NCBI GenBank assembly: GCA_038526275.1
Contig: JBCBGY010000156.1
Location: forward strand, 1 to 10,384
DNA length: 10,384 nt
Reading direction: 5' to 3'
From: 188UL27-1 sp038526275
GTDB taxonomy: Bacteria > Pseudomonadota > Alphaproteobacteria > Rhodobacterales > Rhodobacteraceae
Under the pieces are notes generated by a model that worked only from the letters and a program-made list of their open reading frames with translations, had not been told where the DNA came from and ran no database searches. Shown in pieces: positions 1-5,631 of the stretch. Every line of letters begins with the position of its first letter. The stretch's first letter is position 1. The translations under genes and the position numbers were made by a program.

Positions 1-1103
1 ACCATCTCCGTGATTTTCGCGGGCGCCTCAAGATCGACCCGGCGCCCAGTATCGGCGTCGAAAATGTGGAGTGCATCCTGAGAGATCATCACACCAATTT
101 CGGTGCCTTCCTCAAGGCGCATCTTGGTCTCGGACAGCACCGAGAATGGTAAGTCTTCGACCCTGAGGTGGTGCAGGCCTTCGGATCCAAGCTCTTCGTA
201 GAACTCGAACCTCGCGGTCAGCGATCCCGCACCAGGTTCACACAGGCTGAGCGCTTCGGGGCGGGCACCGATTTGTACGAGCTTGCCATCCATGGCCTTT
301 GCCGCGTTGGCCGGGATGGGCAGGATGGAGCCTTCCTCCAGCACCACAGCGCTATGGTTTGCCGAGACCTGTCCGCTCAGAAAATTCATCGCAGGTGACC
401 CAATGAATCCCGCGACATAGGTGGTCGCGGGTGCGTTATAGACCTCTTCCGGTGTGCCGACCTGATCAATGGTGCCCTTGTTCATGATCACCATACGGTC
501 GGCCAGCGTCATGCCCTCATGCTGGTCGTGGGTGACGAATACCGAAGTCGCCTTGACCCGGTTGTGGATGCGGCGGATCTCGTGGCGCATCTGCACGCGC
601 AACTTGGCGTCGAGGTTCGATAGCGGCTCGTCAAACAAGAAAACCTGCGGCTCACGGATGATCGCGCGCGCCATGGCAACCCGCTGCCGCTGCCCACCCG
701 ACAGGGCACCGGGACGGCGGTCGAGGAACTCTGTCAGCCCGACCGAGTCCGCGACCTTGCGCACCCGTTCGGCGCGTTCGGCCTTGGGTATGCCCGCCAC
801 CTTCAGCGCATAGCCGATGTTGTCGGCCACGCTCATATGCGGATAGAGCGCATAGTTCTGGAACACCATCGCGCAACCCCGTTCGCGAGGCTCCAGCGCG
901 TTGACGATCTTGTCGGAAATGGCGATCTCGCCGCTGGTGATGTCTTCCAGCCCTGCGATCATGCGAAGAAGCGTGGACTTGCCGCAGCCGGAAGGCCCCA
1001 AGATCACGACGAATTCCCCCGCGCTGATGTCGAGGCTCACGCCGTGGATAACCTCCTCCTTGCCGTAGTTTTTGCGGACGTCCCGAATGGATATTTGTGA
1101 CAT
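1..1103 (-). CDS. ugpC: UgpC, ATP-binding subunit of glycerol-3-phosphate/glycerophosphodiester ABC importer (3' end cut by window)
   Basis: This is the ATPase that powers the Ugp importer from the cytoplasmic face of the membrane. The ATG at 1103 opens a frame that stays open to the window edge, giving 367 visible codons. MalK/UgpC proteins are usually about 350-370 residues, so only the last few codons should be missing. Visible in order: Walker A GPSGCGKST (residues 36-44), Q-loop at Gln82 in VFQNYALYPHM, ABC signature LSGGQRQRVAMARA (134-147), Walker B FLFDEP with Asp158-Glu159, D-loop SNLD, and switch His192 in VTHDQ. A C-terminal TOBE-type regulatory region follows, with an ARPEAL segment. 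The gene lies 14 bases after ugpE, with a GGGAG ribosome site about 8 bases before the ATG. The family label MalK/UgpC rests on the motifs; the choice of UgpC rests on the adjacent ugpB, ugpA and ugpE. Confidence 0.93.
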   Translation of the reverse strand, partial: MSQISIRDVRKNYGKEEVIHGVSLDISAGEFVVILGPSGCGKSTLLRMIAGLEDITSGEIAISDKIVNALEPRERGCAMVFQNYALYPHMSVADNIGYALKVAGIPKAERAERVRKVADSVGLTEFLDRRPGALSGGQRQRVAMARAIIREPQVFLFDEPLSNLDAKLRVQMRHEIRRIHNRVKATSVFVTHDQHEGMTLADRMVIMNKGTIDQVGTPEEVYNAPATTYVAGFIGSPAMNFLSGQVSANHSAVVLEEGSILPIPANAAKAMDGKLVQIGARPEALSLCEPGAGSLTARFEFYEELGSEGLHHLRVEDLPFSVLSETKMRLEEGTEIGVMISQDALHIFDADTGRRVDLEAPAKITEM

Positions 1104-1117
1104 AGCGAGGCTCCCGC

Positions 1118-2044
1118 TTACTTGTCTGTGTTAATAAGTCCGCGAACGAACCAACGCTGCATGAAGATGACGACGGCCACGGGCGGCAACATGACAATGA
1201 GTGTGCCTGCCATGGCCCAGTGCCAGTTGGGAATATCACCACCGGTGGTGTTCATGTTGGGCACAAGCCGCGAAAGCTCGACCGCGGCCACGCCGTAATT
1301 CGGGTCGGTGATGATCAGGAGTGGCCAGAGATACTGGTTCCAGCCCACCACAAACATGATCGTCGCCAACGCCGCCATATTGGTGCGGGAAAGCGGGATC
1401 AGGATGTCCCAGAGAAACCGCAAAGGCCCCGCTCCATCCATCTTGGCCGCCTCGACCAACTCATCAGGGATCGTCAGAAAGAACTGTCGATAGAGAAACG
1501 TGCCCGTCGCCGTCGCTACCAGCGGCATGATGAGCCCCGTGTAGGAGTTGAGCAGGTTCCATTCCAGCGCGACCTCAATCCCTGAGACGGCATTGATGAT
1601 CCAACTGATGCCGACAATGTCCAGGATGGTCTGAAACGGCGACAGCGCATTGGCGGCTACGGCATAGGTTGGCACGATGCGTACTTCCAGCGGCAGCATG
1701 AGGGTGATGAAGACCATCCAAAATATCGGCATGCGTAACCGGTGATTAAAGAACACAATGCCAAAGGCCGTCAGCGCGGCGATGACGATCTTGCCCACCA
1801 CAACCCCGGTCGCCAGGATCAGCGTGTTGGTGAACTTCGTGCCAAACTGTGCCTCTTCCCAAGCGGCGCGGATGTTCACAATCAATTGGTCCCCGGGCAA
1901 CAGCTTGGCCGGGATCGCCATCACATCCGGAAGAGTTTGGCTGGCCGCAACGATCACGAGATAAATTGGCACGACCAGGATAAAAAGCCCGGTGAACAGG
2001 ATCAGATGCGTGACCAGGTTGAGCCAGGGTGTGCGCTCGATCAT
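1118..2044 (-). CDS. ugpE: UgpE, inner-membrane permease subunit of the Ugp importer
   Basis: One of the two permease subunits forming the membrane channel for glycerol 3-phosphate and glycerophosphodiesters. The 308-residue product has about six hydrophobic segments. Its EAA loop, EAAKMDGAGPLRFLWDILIP (residues 198-217), is the site that docks on UgpC. Stretches such as ITLMLPLEVRI, LYRQFF, GWNQYLWPLLIITD and MQRWFVRGL match the E. coli UgpE pattern as I remember it. Compared with that roughly 281-residue protein there is an extra segment of about 25-30 residues near residues 125-155, just before the NLLNSYTGL stretch. The start at 2044 is preceded by GAGAGG, which overlaps the ugpA stop codon (gap of 9 bases), so translation is probably coupled to ugpA. 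Confidence 0.94.
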   Translation of the reverse strand: MIERTPWLNLVTHLILFTGLFILVVPIYLVIVAASQTLPDVMAIPAKLLPGDQLIVNIRAAWEEAQFGTKFTNTLILATGVVVGKIVIAALTAFGIVFFNHRLRMPIFWMVFITLMLPLEVRIVPTYAVAANALSPFQTILDIVGISWIINAVSGIEVALEWNLLNSYTGLIMPLVATATGTFLYRQFFLTIPDELVEAAKMDGAGPLRFLWDILIPLSRTNMAALATIMFVVGWNQYLWPLLIITDPNYGVAAVELSRLVPNMNTTGGDIPNWHWAMAGTLIVMLPPVAVVIFMQRWFVRGLINTDK

Positions 2045-2053
2045 AGGAACCTC

Positions 2054-2935
2054 TCAGGTATAGTGCACGCGCCGCTCAACGTAGCGGAACTGAACAAAGG
2101 TCAGGGCGATGACGAGGATCATCAAAATGATCGATTGCGCTGCGGCGCCCGAATAATCGAGCCCGCGGAACCCGTCCTCATAAATCTTGTAAACCATCAG
2201 GTTCGTCGCGCGGGCGGGACCGCCGCTGGTCATCGTATCGACGATGCCGAAACTGTCGGTGAAGCTGTCGGTGATGTTGATCACCAGAAGGAAGAAGAAG
2301 GTAGGGGTCAGCAATGGCAGCTGGATGTCCATCATTCGACGCATCGGACGCGCGCCATCCATCGCGGCGGCCTCGGTCAGACTGCGGGGGATCGACTGAA
2401 GCCCGGCCAGAAAGAAGATGAAGCTGTAGCTGACCTGTTTCCAGGCACCCGCAATGATCACCATGCTCATCGCGTGGCTGCCGTTCATCACCGGGTTCCA
2501 GATGTCCGGGAAGGCATAGTTGAGGTAGCTGGCAACCCCTGCAGACGGGTTGAAGATAAAGCGGAAGGCGAGACCAATGGCCGGTGCGGCCACGGCATAG
2601 GGCCAGATCAGCCCGATCCGGAAGGATTTGTAGCCGCGTAACTGCCGGTCGGCAAAAAGAGCGAGGATCAACGCCATCCCCATCGCCAACGCCGTCGTGG
2701 CCAGGGCGTAAATCACGGAGACGCGAACAGACTGCCAGTAGCGGTCATCGGACAGCAGGAAGACGAAGTTTTCGAACCCCACCCATTCATTGCCACCGCC
2801 CCAGGGCTGTTCCAAAGTGAAGGCCCAATAAAGCGCTTGGCTCGATGGCCAGTAGAAAAACACGAAGATAATCAGAAGCTGCGGCGCAACCACCAGTGCC
2901 GCAATCCAGTTGTTCTTGAAATATGCGCGTCTCAT
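2054..2935 (-). CDS. ugpA: UgpA, inner-membrane permease subunit of the Ugp importer
   Basis: Partner permease of UgpE. The 293-residue product starts MRRAYFKNN, a short basic cytoplasmic end, and has six hydrophobic segments at roughly residues 10-32, 71-93, 106-128, 155-178, 208-228 and 262-282. The EAA loop EAAAMDGARPMRRMMDIQLP spans residues 188-207. The length and the motif SFGIVDTMTSGGP fit the MalF/UgpA side of the family. The ATG at 2935 has a strong ribosome site, GAGGGGG, a few bases upstream. The gene follows ugpB after a 71-base gap that contains a stem-loop, and it runs almost directly into ugpE. The specific name rests on similarity plus its place between ugpB and ugpE. Confidence 0.94.
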   Translation of the reverse strand: MRRAYFKNNWIAALVVAPQLLIIFVFFYWPSSQALYWAFTLEQPWGGGNEWVGFENFVFLLSDDRYWQSVRVSVIYALATTALAMGMALILALFADRQLRGYKSFRIGLIWPYAVAAPAIGLAFRFIFNPSAGVASYLNYAFPDIWNPVMNGSHAMSMVIIAGAWKQVSYSFIFFLAGLQSIPRSLTEAAAMDGARPMRRMMDIQLPLLTPTFFFLLVINITDSFTDSFGIVDTMTSGGPARATNLMVYKIYEDGFRGLDYSGAAAQSIILMILVIALTFVQFRYVERRVHYT

Positions 2936-2962
2936 TCTGCCCCCTCTAACTCGAAGAGACCG

Positions 2963-2980
2963 CGCCGCAGAGATGCGGCG
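2963..2980 (-). promoter_or_regulatory. Intercistronic stem-loop between ugpB and ugpA
   Basis: A perfect 7-bp stem, CGCCGCA pairing with TGCGGCG around a 4-base loop, sits in the 71-base gap between the ugpB stop and the ugpA start. No run of T follows on the minus strand, so a strong intrinsic terminator is unlikely. In binding-protein-dependent transport operons a hairpin here usually protects the upstream binding-protein mRNA or reduces read-through, giving more binding protein than permease. That role is inferred from position. Confidence 0.55.
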
Positions 2981-3006
2981 GGATCCATGTTTCTCAGCCC
3001 AATGGC

Positions 3007-4341
3007 TTAGGGCAGTTCTTTGCCGCGGTAGGTGCGGGCGAATTTGGACAAGATGGCGTTGGAACGCTCGACGGCGGTATCCAGCGCGTCCTGCATGGTC
3101 TTTTCACCTTGCAGCGCGGCCTGAATTTCGTTCGACCATTCCGAGCGGGCCTGAATAAAGCCGCCTAGGCGGATACCACGGGTGAGTGGGCCAGGCTCGG
3201 TGTAAGTCAGGGATTCCAGCGCCAATTCGCGGCCCTTGTAGGGTGCATTTTCGTAGAAGCCCTTGGAGACAAGCGTGTCGAAGCCGGTTTTGGTAACCGG
3301 GATATAGCCGGTGTTCGTGGACCAGAATTCCTCGCTCTCAGGTGTGGCGAGAAACTTCAGATATTCGGCCGCGCCGCGATACTCTTCATCCGACTTGCCA
3401 GAGAGAACCCAAAGCGAGGCGCCACCCACAACTGTGTTCTTACGCTCGGTGCCTTCATAGACGGGGATCATAGTCACATCCCAGTCGAACGTGCCGTCCA
3501 CCAGATTGGTCACAGCCTGATGCGAGGCAATCGAACCAAAGTAGTGTGAGCACTCGCCCTGTGCGAAGCTGTCCCGCGCGTTCAGGCCACCCTGGCTGGT
3601 GCGGATCTCAAGCAGGTTCTCATCGTACCATAGCTTGATGTTTTCCATGTGCTTGACATGGATGGTGGTGTTGTACACGTACTCACTGTCCAGCCCGTCA
3701 TAGCCGTTATTGTTGGTGGCAATTGGCACACCATGGGCCATGGAGAACTGTTCGAGGTCGATCCAGGTCGAGGGTGCGTAGCCATAGGCGCATTCCTGTC
3801 CAGCGGCTTTCAGCGCCTTGAGGTTCTCTTCGAACTGCTCCCAGGTCGCGGGGAAGGCCTCAAGACCGGCAGCCGCGTAATGCTCTTTGTTGATATAGAG
3901 CATTGGCGTGGAGGAGTTAAACGGCATGGAGAACAGCTGGCCCTTTGAGGACGCATAGTAGTTCGCAATGCCGGGGAAGTAGTCGTCCCAGTTAATTTCA
4001 ATGCCGAAATCGGCCATCATCTGGTGAACCGGATAAAATTCGCCCGACATCATCAGGTCGGCGGTGCCGGCATCATAGGCCTGCACGACGGTCGGGTGCT
4101 GCTTGGCACGGAAGGCAGCGATGGAGTTCTGCACCGCGTTGGCATAGCCGTCCTGGCCGATGCAAACGATCTCATACTGATCCTGACTGGCATTGAAGCG
4201 GTCGCAGGTCTGCTGGACGACATCGCCCAATTGGCCAGAAAGGCCGTACCAGTATTCGAATGTCACTTTGTCCTGTGCAAAGGCCGTAGACGCGAACAGC
4301 GCGGCGGCCGCAGCCACGGCGCTTGTGCTAGCAGATGTCAT
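3007..4341 (-). CDS. ugpB: UgpB, periplasmic glycerol-3-phosphate/glycerophosphodiester-binding protein
   Basis: The 444-residue precursor captures glycerol 3-phosphate or glycerophosphodiesters in the periplasm and delivers them to UgpAE. It resembles E. coli UgpB as remembered: PFNSSTP, VVGGASLWV, TGYIPVTK, RGIRLGG and LDTAVERSNAIL are all in the expected order. By that alignment the ligand residues are kept: Tyr66, Ser144 of the SST motif, a Ser in FGSIAS, the Gly of GGASLW, the Tyr of TGYIP and the Arg of GIRLGG. The usual Glu is Asp90, in AYDAGTA. An Ala-rich leader of about 22 residues ends FASTAFA before QDKVTF, but it has no Lys or Arg ahead of the hydrophobic core, which is unusual. 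I chose the ATG at 4341 because GGGGAG lies 8 bases upstream; the in-frame ATG at 4413 has no ribosome site. First gene of the ugpBAEC operon. Confidence 0.95.
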   Translation of the reverse strand: MTSASTSAVAAAAALFASTAFAQDKVTFEYWYGLSGQLGDVVQQTCDRFNASQDQYEIVCIGQDGYANAVQNSIAAFRAKQHPTVVQAYDAGTADLMMSGEFYPVHQMMADFGIEINWDDYFPGIANYYASSKGQLFSMPFNSSTPMLYINKEHYAAAGLEAFPATWEQFEENLKALKAAGQECAYGYAPSTWIDLEQFSMAHGVPIATNNNGYDGLDSEYVYNTTIHVKHMENIKLWYDENLLEIRTSQGGLNARDSFAQGECSHYFGSIASHQAVTNLVDGTFDWDVTMIPVYEGTERKNTVVGGASLWVLSGKSDEEYRGAAEYLKFLATPESEEFWSTNTGYIPVTKTGFDTLVSKGFYENAPYKGRELALESLTYTEPGPLTRGIRLGGFIQARSEWSNEIQAALQGEKTMQDALDTAVERSNAILSKFARTYRGKELP

Positions 4342-4349
4342 TTCAGTGT

Positions 4350-4355
4350 CTCCCC
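4350..4355 (-). promoter_or_regulatory. Ribosome binding site deciding the ugpB start
   Basis: GGGGAG on the minus strand, 8 bases before the ATG at 4341. It favours this start over the in-frame ATG at 4413, which would add 24 residues containing Cys and several basic residues ahead of the leader. Confidence 0.7.
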
Positions 4356-4402
4356 TGTCGGTGATATGCCTTTTTCGGCACCAGCCGAGCGTCGCAGTCC
4401 GA

Positions 4403-4458
4403 TTTTGAATCATTCGAACGTATCGGTGAAACTTTCGAAAAACTTTTGAATCAATCGA
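4403..4458 (-). promoter_or_regulatory. Operator-like repeat cluster upstream of ugpB
   Basis: Two 15-base direct repeats of the form TTTTGAATCANTCGA start at 4403 and 4444, 41 bases (about four helical turns) apart. Within the same stretch TTCGAA occurs at 4414 and 4434, and the related ATCGAG at 4454, a 20-base period. TTCGAA-type half sites at helical spacing recall DeoR/GlpR-family operators, which would suit glycerol-3-phosphate control, but this is inference. The cluster lies 60-120 bases upstream of the ugpB start, where a promoter and operator are expected. I could not fix -35/-10 boxes with confidence. Confidence 0.4.
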
Positions 4459-4515
4459 GTGACGGTCTCGGCGTCGCAGTGTGAACAGTGTCGTAAGGGT
4501 GTTGTGCAGTTTAGA

Positions 4516-4532
4516 TATGGCGAGACGCCATA
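4516..4532. promoter_or_regulatory. Perfect 7-bp dyad TATGGCG-aga-CGCCATA
   Basis: TATGGCGAGACGCCATA is an exact inverted repeat with a 3-base centre, about 175 bases upstream of the ugpB start. No T-run follows on either strand, so it does not look like a terminator. It could be a repressor operator or a hairpin in a long 5' leader. A second short palindrome, CCTTAAGG, lies at 4535-4542. Function unknown. Confidence 0.4.
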
Positions 4533-4600
4533 CCCCTTAAGGACCTCACTCGTAGTCCGATCTTCGATCAGTCTGCCGAAGACGCAAATTCCAGAGTTGG

Positions 4601-4623
4601 CAATAAACGAGAGCGCCGCTCTC
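4601..4623 (-). terminator. Probable intrinsic terminator of the metallophosphodiesterase gene
   Basis: On the minus strand GAGAGCG-G-CGCTCTC forms a stem of 6-7 bp directly at the stop codon, whose last base is the first base of the stem. GTTTATT follows. The T-rich tail is short and interrupted, so termination may be partial. Its position between two tandem minus-strand genes suggests the phosphodiesterase and ugpBAEC are separate transcription units. Confidence 0.6.
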
Positions 4624-5420
4624 TAGCTCAAAACTGGGTTCCCATCGAGATAGTTTTCGAAATGCACCAGCGTCTGGTGGTCATCACACAGTACGATGGC
4701 CATCTGCGCTGGCCCCCATAGGCGATCAATTTTGCGCTCGGACCCTGTAAGCGGTACCGTAACATTGTAGTGACTGCCAGCGAGAGTCGTAAAGGGGATG
4801 CCGTGCCAGATCGCGGTAGACGTGTAGTGCACATGTCCTGCGATCACCTGCCGAACGCCGCCGTGAGATTTCAGGACCTCCACAAAACCATCAGCCTCGG
4901 CAAGTCGAATGCTATCCACCATTGTGTGCAGCGGATTGGCGTGGTGATGTAGGATAACATTGACCGGGCCGGGATGCTCATCCAGCCGAGCCATGAGCCA
5001 GTCCAGTTGCGCTTTCGACAGCGCCCCGCCATGGGTGTGGTCCTCGCTCTCGACGACGCTGTCGAGCAGGATCGTCCGGTGCCCCTTGGCATCCACCACC
5101 TTGTCGATGCAGCCGGTCTCGGCCCGTAGGTCCTCGCCGAAATATTCCACAAAGGTGTCGCGGTTGTCGTGATTCCCAATTGTTATGTGGCAGGGAACGG
5201 TGAAACGCTCGGTCAGATCCTTAAGGCGCTGATAGGGCTCTCTTGCGCCATTGAAACCTTGATCCGCAAGATCCCCGGCCAGCACGCAGAAATCGGCATC
5301 CGCGTGATGCGCATTGGCCCAATCTACCCCGACGGCAAAGCGGCGGTGCGTGTCGAGCCCATGGGAGGTTTCATCGGCATCGACAAGGTGAATATCACTG
5401 AAGACCAGAAATTTTAGCAT
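4623..5420 (-). CDS. GpdQ/CpdA-type metallophosphodiesterase, probable glycerophosphodiesterase
   Basis: A 265-residue calcineurin-like phosphoesterase that hydrolyses phosphodiesters at a two-metal centre. All family motifs are present: FSDIH (Asp9, His11), GDLAD (Asp50), GNHDNR (Asn83, His84), LHHHANP (metal His near 159) and GHVHYTS (His196, His198). This set corresponds to the ligands known from E. coli GpdQ (Asp8, His10, Asp50, Asn80, His156, His195, His197), and the length is close to GpdQ (about 274). There is no signal peptide, so it should act in the cytoplasm on imported diesters. I chose the ATG at 5420 because MLKFLVFSDIH is the canonical beginning; longer versions of the frame run into the divergent gene. 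The ribosome site is weak (GGACGA). Lying between the ugp genes and a PhoB-like box, glycerophosphodiester hydrolysis is more likely than cAMP hydrolysis, but CpdA-like activity cannot be excluded. Confidence 0.88.
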   Translation of the reverse strand: MLKFLVFSDIHLVDADETSHGLDTHRRFAVGVDWANAHHADADFCVLAGDLADQGFNGAREPYQRLKDLTERFTVPCHITIGNHDNRDTFVEYFGEDLRAETGCIDKVVDAKGHRTILLDSVVESEDHTHGGALSKAQLDWLMARLDEHPGPVNVILHHHANPLHTMVDSIRLAEADGFVEVLKSHGGVRQVIAGHVHYTSTAIWHGIPFTTLAGSHYNVTVPLTGSERKIDRLWGPAQMAIVLCDDHQTLVHFENYLDGNPVLS

Positions 5421-5466
5421 TGGTTCGTCCGCGCACTGAGTTTGCCGTTCAAAGGGAACTGTCGGT

Positions 5467-5495
5467 GCGACAGTCTCATGACAACGCAGCGACAG
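5467..5495 (-). promoter_or_regulatory. Three-unit PhoB-box-like direct repeat upstream of the metallophosphodiesterase
   Basis: Read on the minus strand: CTGTCGC, 4 bases, TTGTCAT, 4 bases, CTGTCGC. These are heptamers at exact 11-base spacing (5489-5495, 5478-5484, 5467-5473). Against the known Pho-box unit CTGTCAT they match 5, 6 and 5 of 7 positions. The box lies 47 bases upstream of the phosphodiesterase ATG and points toward it. Phosphate-starvation activation by PhoB is inferred. The same stretch also forms nested inverted repeats: ACTGTCG-gtg-CGACAGT at 5458-5474, and GGGAACTGTCG (5454-5464) with CGACAGTTTCCC (5490-5501). A dyad-binding regulator is therefore an alternative. Confidence 0.62.
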
Positions 5496-5553
5496 TTTCC
5501 CAAATTCTGCAGTGCCTCGCTCGCGCGGACAACAGGCGGCGGCTGACCAGAAA

Positions 5554-5582
5554 AATTCATTCGCATGACATGAGGCTGTTAC
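5554..5582 (+). promoter_or_regulatory. Weaker PhoB-box-like repeat upstream of the second transporter operon
   Basis: On the plus strand AATTCAT, 4 bases, ATGACAT, 4 bases, CTGTTAC shows the 11-base heptamer spacing of a Pho box. The units match CTGTCAT at 4, 5 and 5 of 7 positions. It ends 49 bases before the binding-protein start, a sensible activator position. The middle unit read on the other strand is ATGTCAT (6 of 7), so its orientation is uncertain. The remainder of the 5421-5631 divergent gap shows no gene, and I could not identify clear -35/-10 boxes. Confidence 0.35.
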
Positions 5583-5631
5583 CAAACGCAAGAGACCATC
5601 CCACGTCGAATGTACGATCCTGGGGGACCAA

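Larger units (their letters stand above)
4394..4570. repeat. Pair of 19-base imperfect direct repeats in the ugpB upstream region
   Basis: Positions 4394-4412 and 4552-4570 share AGTCCGAT followed by a TT-containing stretch and ATCA, matching at about 15-16 of 19 positions. The first copy overlaps the operator-like repeat at 4403. The 281-base stretch between the ugpB start and the phosphodiesterase stop holds no convincing gene on either strand. It holds these repeats, the dyad at 4516-4532 and a terminator at 4601-4623. Confidence 0.4.

Noticed and set aside
652..1242. A 196-residue minus-strand open frame.
   Set aside because: It lies out of frame across the real ugpC and the end of ugpE, both of which show intact conserved motifs; it has none.
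1742..2641. A 299-residue plus-strand open frame.
   Set aside because: It is antisense to ugpA and ugpE, has a composition dominated by Asp, His, Arg and Gly typical of antisense frames in high-GC DNA, and no domain.
4342..4413. UgpB start at the upstream in-frame ATG (4413).
   Set aside because: No ribosome site precedes it, while GGGGAG sits 8 bases before the ATG at 4341, and the leader is typical in length from there apart from lacking charge.
4024..4449. A 141-residue plus-strand open frame reaching past the ugpB start.
   Set aside because: Almost all of it is antisense to the strongly conserved ugpB reading frame; no ribosome site or motif supports it.
4342..4600. Pho box in the ugpB promoter region.
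   Set aside because: Reading the minus strand gave only weak heptamer matches (about 3 of 7) at 11-base spacing, not enough to call.
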